A stretch of 39,818 bases of DNA from a virus: IMG/VR virus record IMGVR_UViG_3300031625_000562, positions 1-39,818 of that record. One strand, given 5' to 3'. Each line of letters opens with the position of its first letter. Positions within the stretch are counted from its first letter, which is position 1. The notes under the pieces were generated by a model. That model did no database searches. It was not told where the DNA came from and saw nothing but the letters and a program-made list of their open reading frames with translations. Positions 7,024 through 17,500 of this stretch are shown piece after piece. A program made the position numbers and the translations under genes.

Positions 7024-7423
7024 GATCTACATCTGGTCTAGTAATTGCATATCTTGCACCAACATCAGAAATACATTTAATCTGATGCCATACGTTGTTT
7101 GGTACTATAATGATATCCCCGGTATTGACTTTCTGGTATCCTTGACCATCAATCCACCATTCCCATTCGCCGTCAAGTATCACCCAGTTTTCATCAGCAT
7201 CCGGATGATAATGTCGTCTGTTACCTTCATTCTTTAACTGTTGAATTACTACCCCACCAAACAACTCATTATATGCTACCCTGACTGCCCAAGACCCCAT
7301 ACCCAAATCTTTTCTTAATTCCTCAAGATTTATGGTAGATATATTTTGATATTTTAACACAGTATCCCAATCAGCGGAAATTAGACCATCACTTTTTAAT
7401 ACTTCTACTAAATCTGTACTCAT
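7010..7423 (-). CDS. Cupin-domain protein
   Basis: A single cupin barrel occupies about residues 55-125. The first motif reads NRRHYHPDADENWVILDGEWEW (metal-binding His pair and Glu), and the second is GDIIIVPNNVWHQI with its His. Such domains act as sugar isomerases or epimerases, dioxygenases or binding proteins. In this cluster a sugar isomerase or a binding role is likely but unproven. The N-terminal 50 residues are a non-cupin extension. Confidence 0.75.
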   Translation of the reverse strand: MSTDLVEVLKSDGLISADWDTVLKYQNISTINLEELRKDLGMGSWAVRVAYNELFGGVVIQQLKNEGNRRHYHPDADENWVILDGEWEWWIDGQGYQKVNTGDIIIVPNNVWHQIKCISDVGARYAITRPDVDHVYE

Positions 7424-7432
7424 ATTATTCTC

Positions 7433-8299
7433 TTATGCCTCTAATGTATCATGCCATTTAAAACGATCATTTAATTCTTCCGTAAATAAATTATTTAGAA
7501 GATTATCATCAAGTTTCATTGTATCTGTATGATTAGGAACTACTATATCTCTAAAATATCTAGCTTGTGCTAATTGATCATGGAGAGTAAGAAAGTTTCT
7601 TTTACCTCTATAATCTATATGATCAGCAGCTTCTAAATATTTAGTATAGTTCTTATGATATTTTAAACCTTTGTTTTCTTCTTCTGTAATTTCATCTACT
7701 TCCTTATTATCAATTCTAAATCCATAAGCCTTACCATAGTTATAAAAATTCAATCCAGTAATAAAAATCTCTTGTACTGGATAATTCAATATCATTAGAA
7801 GACCAGCGTATCCATTATTAAAACTAGAATTAGAATGAACACCATTCTCGACATATGCCTTTCCCTTAATTTCATTGGCAATATTTCCCCTCAATACAGG
7901 ATCTATAATGTACAATGGGATATCATACTGTGACACATATTGTTTATAATTTGCTTCAGTATCTGGCATTCTCCAATTAGTTTCTCCTTCTTTTATTTTA
8001 CAATTTTCCCCAACAACTATGTATTTAATACCTTTTCTGTTTTCTTCTTCTTTTAAGAATTCTCCTAGAATTGGACCATAACAATTATTTAAGTTATGAA
8101 CCAAAATATCAGTTCGAGATCCATAATCTACAGGATCAGGAATAGTTTCATTGACTCTTATAACTAAATCATAAGAATCGATTACGGATCCTAAACCAGA
8201 CCCCATTATATGTGGGGACGGTCCAACATACGCAACACGTTTACCAGATACAAGATTTGAAAAGTTTTCATCTTTATTAATATTTAGATATGCGGGCAT
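7433..8299 (-). CDS. GT29-like (sialyltransferase-type) glycosyltransferase
   Basis: KRVAYVGPSPHIMGSGLGSV at residues 20-39, then IDSYDLVIRVNE, matches the L-sialylmotif pattern (VVGNS..L.GSG.G..ID..D.V.R.N) of GT29 enzymes. NNGYAGLLMILN...IFITGLNFYN later resembles the S motif. GT29 enzymes transfer sialic acid from CMP-sialic acid. Two CMP-sugar synthetase-like genes a few hundred bases away make a CMP-sugar donor plausible. No membrane anchor is visible, unlike eukaryotic members. What it glycosylates is unknown. The start has AAGGAAT upstream. Confidence 0.6.
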   Translation of the reverse strand: MPAYLNINKDENFSNLVSGKRVAYVGPSPHIMGSGLGSVIDSYDLVIRVNETIPDPVDYGSRTDILVHNLNNCYGPILGEFLKEEENRKGIKYIVVGENCKIKEGETNWRMPDTEANYKQYVSQYDIPLYIIDPVLRGNIANEIKGKAYVENGVHSNSSFNNGYAGLLMILNYPVQEIFITGLNFYNYGKAYGFRIDNKEVDEITEEENKGLKYHKNYTKYLEAADHIDYRGKRNFLTLHDQLAQARYFRDIVVPNHTDTMKLDDNLLNNLFTEELNDRFKWHDTLEA

Positions 8300-8311
8300 T
8301 ATTTATATTCC

Positions 8312-9169
8312 TTATAATTTAGATAAATCAAAAAATTCTGTTATTAGATCATAATTTAAATGATTTGTTTTTTGGCCATTTCGTTCTATAGGTACTATTT
8401 TCATTCTATCTAATACCGATAACATAAATTCTTTAATTCGTAAAGATCGATTATCAGTCTTTAATGTATTTAATGGAAATGGAGAATATGCCATATTGAG
8501 GTGCTTCTCTATAGCTTCAAATTTAATAGCCGGACGTATCCATTGCCACATTCTATCCATGTTTCCCATAGGATCACTAACTTGATTATGATTAGACTCA
8601 CTAGAACTAATATCATTATTGTAGAGTATATTATGTGTTACTACGGCATCATTATAAAATGGAATTTCTAGAATATTGAAGAAATGACAAGATGACCATC
8701 CTCCATCAAACTCTAATGTGTATGGAAAGAACCAATCTAGTAATGAATTATGTACCATCTTAAATCCATTATGGGTAAACAAATGAGAAGAATAATTACA
8801 GCTTCTCAAAAAATCATGATCGCCTGAATATTTAGATGAAATATTCTTCCATGGGTATACTGTAAGTGTTGCAGGCACAAGAACAGTTAGATCTTCTATT
8901 AGTTGATCCAAAATAGATTTATCACCTAATGCTTCAATACCATAATCATAATCTACAAATCCATAATATTCATAATCTTTAGGAACCATGTCTACTAATA
9001 TATTTCTAGTCTCCGCCCATGTAGTATTCGGACAAAACTTAAGTGCATCAGGATGCGGAGAATCATGAGTTACAAAATAAAAATCACACTCATCTTTATT
9101 TGCAAATAACTTTATATGTTCCGGATTTGGTGTAGTCGGTGTTACTTGTAAAATGCATAATTTTTTCAT
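8312..9169 (-). CDS. Probable GT-A fold glycosyltransferase, unassigned family
   Basis: A Rossmann-like start (MKKLCILQVTPTTP) is followed by YYGFVDYDYGIEAL near residue 70, where the D-x-D could bind the donor metal, and by EFDGGWSSCHFF near 153. The context (Gmd upstream with an ATGA overlap, GT29-like gene downstream) supports a transferase. No named family is recognised, so this stays a weak functional call on a well-supported gene. Confidence 0.6.
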   Translation of the reverse strand: MKKLCILQVTPTTPNPEHIKLFANKDECDFYFVTHDSPHPDALKFCPNTTWAETRNILVDMVPKDYEYYGFVDYDYGIEALGDKSILDQLIEDLTVLVPATLTVYPWKNISSKYSGDHDFLRSCNYSSHLFTHNGFKMVHNSLLDWFFPYTLEFDGGWSSCHFFNILEIPFYNDAVVTHNILYNNDISSSESNHNQVSDPMGNMDRMWQWIRPAIKFEAIEKHLNMAYSPFPLNTLKTDNRSLRIKEFMLSVLDRMKIVPIERNGQKTNHLNYDLITEFFDLSKL

Positions 9170-10149
9170 TTGACTTCTTTTTTGTATACCTCAAGCCAAT
9201 GTGTTGTCATTTCATTCATCATAGTTTCAAATGTATATTTCTTGTCCCAATCAAATAAAGTCTTAGCTTTCGAACAATCCCCTTTAAGATACTTCAATTC
9301 ATCTGGTCTCATGTATCTAGGATCTTGTTCTATGTATTGAGTATAATCAAGTCCTAGCTTACTAAATACTTGATCACATAATTCCCTAATTGAATGTGTT
9401 ATTCCTGTGGCTATCACAATATCATTAGGTTTATCAAGTTCAAGAATCTTTTTCATTGCTCTTACATAATCATATGAATGACCCCAATCTCTATAAGCAT
9501 CAAGATTACCTAATGTTAAAACATCTTGTAGTCCTAACTTAATTCTAACCGCAGCTTTAACTACTTTATTTGTTACAAAGTTAGCTCCCCGTCTAGGACT
9601 CTCATGATTAAACAGAATACCATTTGATGCAAATAATTTATATGCTTTTCTATATGATCTAACTATATTATATGCATACAACTTTGCACATCCATATGGA
9701 CTAACTGGTGTCATTGGGGTGGATTCTCTTTGATAATTATCATCATCTACTGAATTACCAAACATCTCAGATGAACTAGCTTGATAGAATCTTGCGGCTG
9801 GGCATATCTGTCTATAGCATTCTAACATATTTAATACACCCAATGCATTAACTTGGCATGTAAACTGAGGTTGATCGAAACTTATTCGCACATGACTTTG
9901 TGCAGCCAGATTATATATTTCATCTGGCATTATTGCCATCATAGCTTTTTGTATAGATGAAATATCTAGTAAATCACCATATGTTATATTGACCTTACCG
10001 TCAAGATGATCAATGCGGGTGTGCTGATGTTCAGGAGTTGAGTTTCTCCTTACTATTCCGTGTACATCGTATCCTTCATCTAATAAATGTTCAGATAAAT
10101 ATGAACCATCCTGGCCAGCTATTCCTGTTATAAATGCTTTCTTTTTCAT
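9166..10149 (-). CDS. gmd: GDP-mannose 4,6-dehydratase
   Basis: It turns GDP-D-mannose into GDP-4-keto-6-deoxymannose, the branch point to fucose, rhamnose, perosamine and colitose. The sequence shows ITGIAGQDGSYL for NAD(P), GIVRRNS, the active-site SSSEMFG with Ser/Glu, YGCAK with catalytic Tyr and Lys, FNHESPRRG and GNLDAYRDWGH, all diagnostic of Gmd. The length, 327 aa, is slightly short of the usual 340-370. It overlaps its neighbours by ATGA on both sides. The aminotransferase encoded just upstream probably takes the product. Confidence 0.93.
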   Translation of the reverse strand: MKKKAFITGIAGQDGSYLSEHLLDEGYDVHGIVRRNSTPEHQHTRIDHLDGKVNITYGDLLDISSIQKAMMAIMPDEIYNLAAQSHVRISFDQPQFTCQVNALGVLNMLECYRQICPAARFYQASSSEMFGNSVDDDNYQRESTPMTPVSPYGCAKLYAYNIVRSYRKAYKLFASNGILFNHESPRRGANFVTNKVVKAAVRIKLGLQDVLTLGNLDAYRDWGHSYDYVRAMKKILELDKPNDIVIATGITHSIRELCDQVFSKLGLDYTQYIEQDPRYMRPDELKYLKGDCSKAKTLFDWDKKYTFETMMNEMTTHWLEVYKKEVK

Positions 10150-11186
10150 TTTTCCTTCTCTATTTTTAATACAGTTTCACATATATATTCAATATCATCA
10201 TCAGTAAGAGTCAAGGATGATGGCAAATATACAATACTTTTATAAACTTTTTCTGTAACTGGGAATTCTTTATGTGAATAGAAATAATTATTATGATATA
10301 TCGGAACGTAATATTGAGTTGCCGATATTCCTGATTCTTTTAATTTAGATATCAATGTTAAAGGGTCATCAGATCTAATTATAATTCCCCAGGATGAATC
10401 ATAACCATAATCAATTATATCTAAATATTGTTTATATTTATTCCATATTCTGTTTCGAATACTTAGTAATTCATCTAACTTCTCTAATTGATCTAGGCCG
10501 TATGCTGCAAGAATATCATTAAACTTAAGATTTAAACCTACATGTTCATGTATCCTAGTTTTTCTCCAGTTGCCACCTTGATCTCTTAATTGAAGACTTC
10601 TCTCGTAGATGTTTTTGTCGTTGGTAAATAATACTCCACCTTGACCAGTTGTAACTAGCTTAGGAACTGAGAATGAGAATGTGCCAAATAATCCTTTCTG
10701 ACCACAATCTCTAATACCTATTCCCTGACAAGAATCTTCAATCATTAAAACTTCGCTATCATCACATGCATCACTTATTAAATCTCTATCTTCACCACAA
10801 TACCCATTATGGTTTACAAAGATAATACCTGAACATGCAGCCATGCGCTCTATGACTAAATCAGGATTCATGCATAGTGTATCTTCTTTTATATCTATCA
10901 ATTCAATATCCAGATTTAAAAATTTAGCTACATTTGCTGCTGCCAAGAAAGAATATGCAGGAAACAAAATAGTTTCCCCTTTTATGAATCCACAGGCATT
11001 CATACCTAACAATAATGCTGATGTTCCTGAATTAGTAGAAACGCAATACTTACTATTAGTTATCTCACATATTTTCTCTTCAAACTTTCTAACAGTTTCT
11101 CCTGGTCCTACGAAACCAGTTTCCATCTGACTACAAACTCTTTTAACACTAGATGACATTACTAATGGTTCTACTTGATGTATCAT
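10146..11186 (-). CDS. DegT/DnrJ/EryC1 PLP aminotransferase, probably GDP-perosamine synthase-like
   Basis: The family signatures are NSGTSALLLGM near residue 52, EDSCQGIG near 150 (PLP-binding Asp) and the Schiff-base lysine K176 in SFSVPKLVTTGQGG. The active-site residue is Lys rather than the His found in the ColD dehydratase, which favours transamination. With Gmd directly downstream, the simplest reading is formation of GDP-perosamine from GDP-4-keto-6-deoxymannose and glutamate. Other 4-amino or 3-amino sugars remain possible because methyltransferases and cupins share the cluster. Length 346 aa, normal for the family. Confidence 0.85.
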   Translation of the reverse strand: MIHQVEPLVMSSSVKRVCSQMETGFVGPGETVRKFEEKICEITNSKYCVSTNSGTSALLLGMNACGFIKGETILFPAYSFLAAANVAKFLNLDIELIDIKEDTLCMNPDLVIERMAACSGIIFVNHNGYCGEDRDLISDACDDSEVLMIEDSCQGIGIRDCGQKGLFGTFSFSVPKLVTTGQGGVLFTNDKNIYERSLQLRDQGGNWRKTRIHEHVGLNLKFNDILAAYGLDQLEKLDELLSIRNRIWNKYKQYLDIIDYGYDSSWGIIIRSDDPLTLISKLKESGISATQYYVPIYHNNYFYSHKEFPVTEKVYKSIVYLPSSLTLTDDDIEYICETVLKIEKEK

Positions 11187-11737
11187 GGTTTTGTTGCTTC
11201 AATATTCAGACTTATCAACCGTCCAGTGGAATCCATATGTGGAATATATGCCATTGAATAATCATCGTAATCTTCTGGCATAACGTCTTGCCATCTATAT
11301 CGACTAACATGTGTAAACCCACATTCATATAAAGTTTCACTCATAGACTTGAAATCATAAGTTGTTTTTTGATAGATATATTTATTTTCTCCATCAACTA
11401 TTATCTTCCAACGTCCAAATATAGGACCTAATATACCTTGGTGATTTAAGTCACCGGTTGTTGAATATACACTAACTATTGATTCGAAATCGGGAACCGA
11501 TAATCTAAGAGTTCCGCCCGATTTTAATACTCTTTTCCACTCAGTTAAAACACCTGGTATTTGAAATCTATCAAAATACACTAATGCTCCACATGAGTAA
11601 ATTATGGATACACTGTCTGATTCAATCATAGGTAGAGTTTCTATTGTATGACAATAATCTATATGTTCAGAATTATTTATATCTACATGGACATATCCTG
11701 GAAGAAATCTATCTCCGCATCCCAAATGTAAATTCAT
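11183..11737 (-). CDS. SAM-dependent methyltransferase (class I)
   Basis: MNLHLGCGDRFLPGYVHVDI at the N-terminus is motif I of the SAM-binding fold and starts right at the protein end, as in compact sugar/O-antigen methyltransferases. LTEWKRVLKSGGTLRLSVPDF near 70-90 is the post-motif of the Methyltransf_11 type. No DNA- or RNA-target motif is present. It is coupled by ATGA to both neighbours, so it probably methylates a sugar or glycan made by this cluster. Confidence 0.8.
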   Translation of the reverse strand: MNLHLGCGDRFLPGYVHVDINNSEHIDYCHTIETLPMIESDSVSIIYSCGALVYFDRFQIPGVLTEWKRVLKSGGTLRLSVPDFESIVSVYSTTGDLNHQGILGPIFGRWKIIVDGENKYIYQKTTYDFKSMSETLYECGFTHVSRYRWQDVMPEDYDDYSMAYIPHMDSTGRLISLNIEATKP

Positions 11738-12156
11738 TGACTCTGTCCTTGTTCAATCAAATGAGGAGTAATTCTAAATGTATCAGATTCATAATCACTT
11801 CCGCCTCTTGGACCTTTAGAGAAAACTACAAATTCATTATCTTCTAACATGTTTAAAGCGTGAATTTCATATGGAGTAGAAGTAATCAAATCTCCCACCT
11901 CCATGATTTCACATTTAATGGAATCATTATCATCTCTAGCATCTGTATACCAATATTCCAATCTGCCTTTTGTAACCAAAATAGTTTGAGTACTTTGTTT
12001 ATGGTAATGACTACCTCTCCATGCACCTTTTACTGATTTTATTATTGCAACATGATCTATTTTATCCTTATAAAATAGATCAGCTATCACTCCCCTATCA
12101 TCTTCATGGACTTCTAATGGTTCTTTTACTTCATTCCATGAATTCCGTTTAATCAT
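11734..12156 (-). CDS. Cupin of the RmlC/WxcM-like sugar isomerase type
   Basis: EDDRGVIADLFY near residue 18, then VKGAWRGSHYHKQSTQTILVTKGRLEYW, matches the cupin core of nucleotide-sugar isomerases and RmlC-like proteins. The second motif is EVGDLITSTPYEIHAL. It could isomerise or epimerise a keto-sugar before the C-methyltransferase or aminotransferase acts. The 140-residue single domain lacks the full catalytic set of RmlC as far as can be seen, so 3,4-ketoisomerase-like is as likely as 3,5-epimerase. Confidence 0.7.
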   Translation of the reverse strand: MIKRNSWNEVKEPLEVHEDDRGVIADLFYKDKIDHVAIIKSVKGAWRGSHYHKQSTQTILVTKGRLEYWYTDARDDNDSIKCEIMEVGDLITSTPYEIHALNMLEDNEFVVFSKGPRGGSDYESDTFRITPHLIEQGQSQ

Positions 12157-13361
12157 TCTGTTATCCCATCCATATCCATAATTATGGCTTTGGGATTTAT
12201 ATTATATATAATTTCTTTAAGTTTACTTGATAGGTTCCATGACAATATCAATACATAAACCCCTTTATACTTTTCTAGTATTTCATCCCCGGTAATTAGT
12301 ATTCTGCTTAATGGAGTATATTTTCCTTGTTTATATTCGGAACAATCCGTAACATAATCTATAACACTACTATCAAGATTATAAAAATTAAGAAATGTAT
12401 TCCCCTTTGCTGCTGCACCAACTGCTACAATATTATGCCCCATAGTTTTCAAGGTATATATTTTCTGTAAAAAACTATTTCTTCTACTAAGAATACTTTG
12501 CATGAAAGAATCATACGTAGAAGGTTCAAATAAACCCATAGCCTCTTCTTGAGCTTTAAACTCTCTAACTGAATAAGGAGAACGTACTTTCTTCTTTCCT
12601 GCATATATTCTTAATGATCCACCATGATAATCAACAATCTCCGCATCATAAATATATAATCCAGCTTTTCCGAGTAGATTTTGTAAACCAGTTATCGTAA
12701 AATAACTAACATGTTCATGATAGATTTGATCAAAACGTTGAGTCTCAACTGATGTTGCCCAATATGGTTGTTCACATACAAATGTTCCATTCTCTACTAG
12801 TACGCTTGCAACACCTTTAGCAAAATCTAAAGGATCATTAGAATGATTGAATACATTATTTGCTAGTACAACATCGGCGGCAGTCATATGATCTGCCATA
12901 TTTAAATCAAAACACCCATGAATCACATCAATGTCATTTTCGTTAGATATATCCACCATTGCTTTTGCTGCATCTACTCCAGATACATTCATTCCAATAG
13001 ATTTAAATTGATTACATAAATAACCATCATTAGATCCAATTTCTACAAGTATAGATTCTGGTTTCAATGATAATTTTTCAGTCACCGTTAATGCATATTC
13101 CTCCCAATGAGCTCTCGCTATTCCCGAATTAGATGATGTATACGAATAATCATAATCATTATATCGTTTAACAGCATCTGATTCATAACCCGTTTGGATA
13201 TGTCCACACTTTTGACATAAATGACATTCTAATGGCAACACTGGTTCTGATTCTTCTAATCGTTCTTCCCCTATAAACGTATCACTAAATGGATGAACTC
13301 CTAATTGAATTATAGGGATTAATGTTTTAGATTTACATGATAGGCATTCAGTTCTTCTCAT
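12153..13361 (-). CDS. Sugar C-methyltransferase (NovU/TcaB9 type, zinc-binding N-domain)
   Basis: The N-terminus carries CLSC near residue 6 and CHLCQKCGH near 49, the zinc-binding domain of this family. A SAM domain follows with VEIGSNDGYL and NNVFNHSNDP, then IYHEHVSYF and DYHGGSLRIYA, both typical of C-3/C-5 methyltransferases acting on nucleotide-linked 4-keto-6-deoxysugars. A third Rossmann-like part (VAVGAAAKGNTFLNFY) ends the protein. ATG 13361 is chosen over GTG 13370 because it gives the ATGA overlap with the gene before. The substrate may be the Gmd product, giving a branched sugar. Confidence 0.82.
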   Translation of the reverse strand: MRRTECLSCKSKTLIPIIQLGVHPFSDTFIGEERLEESEPVLPLECHLCQKCGHIQTGYESDAVKRYNDYDYSYTSSNSGIARAHWEEYALTVTEKLSLKPESILVEIGSNDGYLCNQFKSIGMNVSGVDAAKAMVDISNENDIDVIHGCFDLNMADHMTAADVVLANNVFNHSNDPLDFAKGVASVLVENGTFVCEQPYWATSVETQRFDQIYHEHVSYFTITGLQNLLGKAGLYIYDAEIVDYHGGSLRIYAGKKKVRSPYSVREFKAQEEAMGLFEPSTYDSFMQSILSRRNSFLQKIYTLKTMGHNIVAVGAAAKGNTFLNFYNLDSSVIDYVTDCSEYKQGKYTPLSRILITGDEILEKYKGVYVLILSWNLSSKLKEIIYNINPKAIIMDMDGITE

Positions 13362-13768
13362 TTTATCCACGCCTTATCGTTTGATTGACCTAGATATGGT
13401 CCATTTTTAAATTCAAAGACCTTAGTTCCATCTTCAATCATTTCAAAGAAATGGCCACCTCTAAATGTCATACAATAATCTGATGGCAACAATTCTACTT
13501 CTTGTAGTATTGTATCATCTAAATCATAAAATACAGCTTTAAGAACTCCAGCTATAACTATGATTGATTCTTGGGTTATATTATTTTCTTTCTTTACTTC
13601 TAAATGTTTATGTGCTTCAAATCTTTTTCCAGTATTACCTTTTATTATAGCCATCTGTAAGGCTTCTTGTTCAGTAGTAACATCACATCTACCTTCACTT
13701 ATGTCGTCAATATTCCCAACTACATGAAGAAGATTCCCAGGTTCAATTTTAGAATATATTTTTTCCAT
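13358..13768 (-). CDS. Small cupin-like protein
   Basis: The stretch KRFEAHKHLEVKKENNITQE...IVIAGVLKAVFYDLDD, followed by LLPSDYCMTFRGGHFFEMIE, has the spacing of a cupin barrel with a His pair in the first motif and a His in the second. It resembles cupins found in LPS gene clusters (WbuC-like), whose activity is unknown. It sits between a glycosyltransferase and the C-methyltransferase. Confidence 0.6.
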   Translation of the reverse strand: MEKIYSKIEPGNLLHVVGNIDDISEGRCDVTTEQEALQMAIIKGNTGKRFEAHKHLEVKKENNITQESIIVIAGVLKAVFYDLDDTILQEVELLPSDYCMTFRGGHFFEMIEDGTKVFEFKNGPYLGQSNDKAWIK

Positions 13769-13769
13769 T

Positions 13770-14576
13770 TTACGCTTGTATTAGTGTTAGGTTTCCCCAA
13801 TCTTTATTGGGAGTGCTTATATTGTTTTGTATATTGGATACAGATTTATATTTATTTGCTTTCATCTCGACATATATTTTATGTCTTGATTCGTCTGAGT
13901 GAGTTTCATGACTTACACATGAATGTTCACTTGATATGAATCTATAGTTATTAACAAATTCATGTGGTTCTAAATCTTCTCTATCATCCAAATGACTACA
14001 TATTTCAACTAAAGGAGTAGATTTATTAAATATCATTATTCGGTTTAATAAATCTCTTTCTTCTGATCCCCAACCTACAAATTCTTCATCGAATCCTAAA
14101 ACTGATTCAACTAGTTTTCGAGGATAAACCCAACAACTACCATAACGGTCACCTTTTTTGAACTCATAATAAGATTCTTGATATGGGAACGTCATGCCAT
14201 TTCTTGATCCGTCTTTAGTTTCATAACATGCAATCTTAAAAACAGTTGATGGACTTGATTCTAACATTGGGACTAATGTTTCTAAAAATTGACTATCAAA
14301 TCTGAAATCACAATCCCAACCTAAAACGAAATCGGATTCGCTTCGTTTAAATCCAAAATTCAAAAGTTTTCCTCTACTCCAATCACAATCAAGATCAACA
14401 ACATAATGTGTTAAATTATCTAATTTTATAGTATCCGGATTTACTATATTTTCACTAACTGCTTCCGTTATAACAAACGCACAATCATTCAGGTTATCTT
14501 GAGTTGAGATAGATTTAATAGAATCGGGAATCATATGAAGTCTATCTTTCAAACACATACAAAATGTCAATATCAT
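13770..14576 (-). CDS. GT-A glycosyltransferase (GT2/GT27-like, 7C domain)
   Basis: The N-terminal half has a GT2-type nucleotide-sugar fold with FVLGWDCDFRFD near residue 83-94, a D-x-D motif for the metal. The C-terminal FDEEFVGWGSEERDLLNRI is the Glyco_transf_7C signature seen in galactosyl- and N-acetylgalactosaminyltransferases. It is closely similar in layout to the third part of the large neighbouring protein (both have LTFCMCLK near the domain start). The donor is unknown. Confidence 0.8.
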   Translation of the reverse strand: MILTFCMCLKDRLHMIPDSIKSISTQDNLNDCAFVITEAVSENIVNPDTIKLDNLTHYVVDLDCDWSRGKLLNFGFKRSESDFVLGWDCDFRFDSQFLETLVPMLESSPSTVFKIACYETKDGSRNGMTFPYQESYYEFKKGDRYGSCWVYPRKLVESVLGFDEEFVGWGSEERDLLNRIMIFNKSTPLVEICSHLDDREDLEPHEFVNNYRFISSEHSCVSHETHSDESRHKIYVEMKANKYKSVSNIQNNISTPNKDWGNLTLIQA

Positions 14577-17500
14577 GTTATTAATTCTTCTTCTAATGTA
14601 GACATCCTAAAACAATCTAAACTACTACCAGGACTACAATTAACTACTTCCACCCCATGTTCCTTAGAGAATTCAGCAAATGCATTCCATGCTGGTCTAT
14701 GAAATATTTCTGGTTTAGGATAGTTATATTTATCCCCAACTTTTTGGTAATCATCAAGCCAATAGTTTTCATTTTTTGCAGGCGGTTTAGTTATTACTAA
14801 CTTCCCTCCAATTTCAGATGCACCATCAACTATTTCTTTGTACTTACAGTCAACCCCAACAAGAATTATTTTTGTATAACCCAAGATGAGTGCTACTTGA
14901 CAACAGTTAACTCCAGTGTTTCCACCATAACCAAACGTTTCAAATGTATCTCCAAATTCAGCAATGTCACTATTTCTCAAATGAAGATTGACATATTGAA
15001 ATCTATCATTAGCAGAAATATTCAAAGCCATAAAAAAGCGTTTAATTGGTACATTTGAGTCATTTATCATCTTCTCAAATTCAGCTTGGTGATTAGGTAT
15101 TACTGTTTCATCAAAGCAACCAAAATACTTAGGCCACCATTTGTTTTCATAATACCATCTATATGCACCATTCATTCCAAACGTATCAACATTCTCAATT
15201 AAATCAAAATTGATTTCTTTCATTGATGGCCCATTACCCATTATCACTATAGTTTTTTGGGTGTAATCTTTCTTTTCTACCAGTTTAGAATCTCCCCATC
15301 CGTTAGGATTAACTTCCATTACTCGTCCTCTTTGATTTTTAATCATTCTTCGTTTATTTATGTCATAATGTGCCATATCATCTCTACTTTCATCACCATG
15401 AGATAAATGATATATGTATCCATGCTCTGTAATATATTCCACGTCAATACCATACTTCCTGCATATCCGATCGTTAGCATCTAACTCCTCAAAACCATAA
15501 AATTTAAATTCCTCATCATATCCATTTACTCCCTGAATATGTTTCGTTTTATAAATATACATTCCGCCATATAATTGACCTGGATGAAACTTATGACCCC
15601 CCCTATATGAATGTCCAGTCTCCGTGACACGTATACCATAAAATGTTTGAGTGAAATTCCACCCCAACAAGTCTTCTCTAAAAGTGTTTAGAAATTTATC
15701 TGGAAAAATAAAATCAGCATCCCATGAACTAACAAAAGTGGTTGTTGCTCGTCTAAATCCATAGTTACATGTTTTGGATCTATTCCATTTATCACCGGTA
15801 TTAATTACATAATGATCTATATGTTTAGCATATTTGAAATTGGAAAGATCTAATAAGTCATCACTGTAATCTTCTGATATAATAAAATTACAATAAGGGA
15901 TTGTTCTTTCATTAACTAAACTTTCAATAGATCTAATAGCTGTTTCTGATCTATTTTTTAGACACATACAAAATGTTATTAGTTTTGAATCCTTTACTAT
16001 TACTTGTAAATTTCCAGCTCTTCCCCAATTAGGATTAGTCCATTTGGAATTATTCGCTAATGGTAAATTGCCAGTCGCTCTGTCTTGAAAAAATGAACCA
16101 ACTTTTGGAGTTGCACGTCTAGCGTGATTTATATGCAAAAGTATATAATCAGAATTACTATGGAGATCTATACTATCTGTTTTTTCAAGTCTTCTACATA
16201 ACTCAGTATCATCATGACCCCATCCAAATATATCTTCACTATAACCACATGCCTTATGCCAATCTCCACGATGCATTGCAAAACATGCACCAAGACCACC
16301 TTTATCTTTATCTAGACCTTCCCACTTCTCTAATGTCATACTTGGTTGCTGTTTAGATACATGAGAACATAAGCATATTCTGGCATGACCTAACGATACT
16401 TCATCTCGTAAATAATTGAAAATATTAGAAGTGAACATGATGTCAATATCAGTTTTCACTATTATAGCAGACGTATCCTGAACTGCCCTTATTCCATAAT
16501 TTACAGTCTTCCCTATTGAAAATTGAGTCTGTTCAATTGGATACATGATGTATGATACATTATCATAATTAGAATTGTAATGGGTATTAGTTACTACAAT
16601 TACGTTAATTTGCATAGATACAAATACAGATCTGTTCATTTCAAGAAAGGCATCTACCTTTCTTTTTTCTATATTATATCCTGCAACTACAACATATATT
16701 GGAATTATATCTTTAGCTATTGATTTTATACGATTGATATATACTACTTCGGTTGATATATCAGGGTGATTAACTCCAGATGATCCTTTCCGTCTATGGA
16801 TAATAGTATTTGTTTTAGGAGTGTCTAACTTCCCAATAAGCTTCCCAAATATTTTTCCGGAAGTAGTTGACACTCCAGTATAATTTAAAAAATCTACTGA
16901 GAAATCTAATACAGTAACAGTTCCTTTTGAATCATTCCACCGTATTCGTAATCTCCTTCCTTTAACTGCCAACTCTCCCCTAATTCCACCCCACCCCGTA
17001 CATTCCCCAAGAATAGAAAAGTAAAACTCAGTCTTAATACCTTTAATAGAGTTATAACTATAAGTCCGACCTATTAATAAGGTTAGAATATCTTGTTTGT
17101 CCATTATGTATGCCTCTTCGCCTTCATTACAGTCCTTATTGTACCATTCCATATTTCGAGCCACATAAGGGCGTCTGGACCTAAGAGCACAATCACCTTG
17201 TACATATCGTTGATATACAGCAAACGAATCATTAATATCCGCATAATATGCATCTTTATCTGGCATTAAGTTTTGCCAGTGTTGTTCTTCCTCTATAATT
17301 CTGTCAGGTTTAGATTGAATTTCGGGTAGATCGTTTATCTCTAGTGACAATCCAACCTTTTTCATGGTCGGATATTTTCTTGCTAGACTGATTAAAAAAT
17401 CAATGCTGTTTGATGGACAATTCTCTTTTGGTAATATAGAACTACTTGTTATAAAATAATAATTAAACTCACCTATAAGTTTTAGTTCTCTATTTAATAT

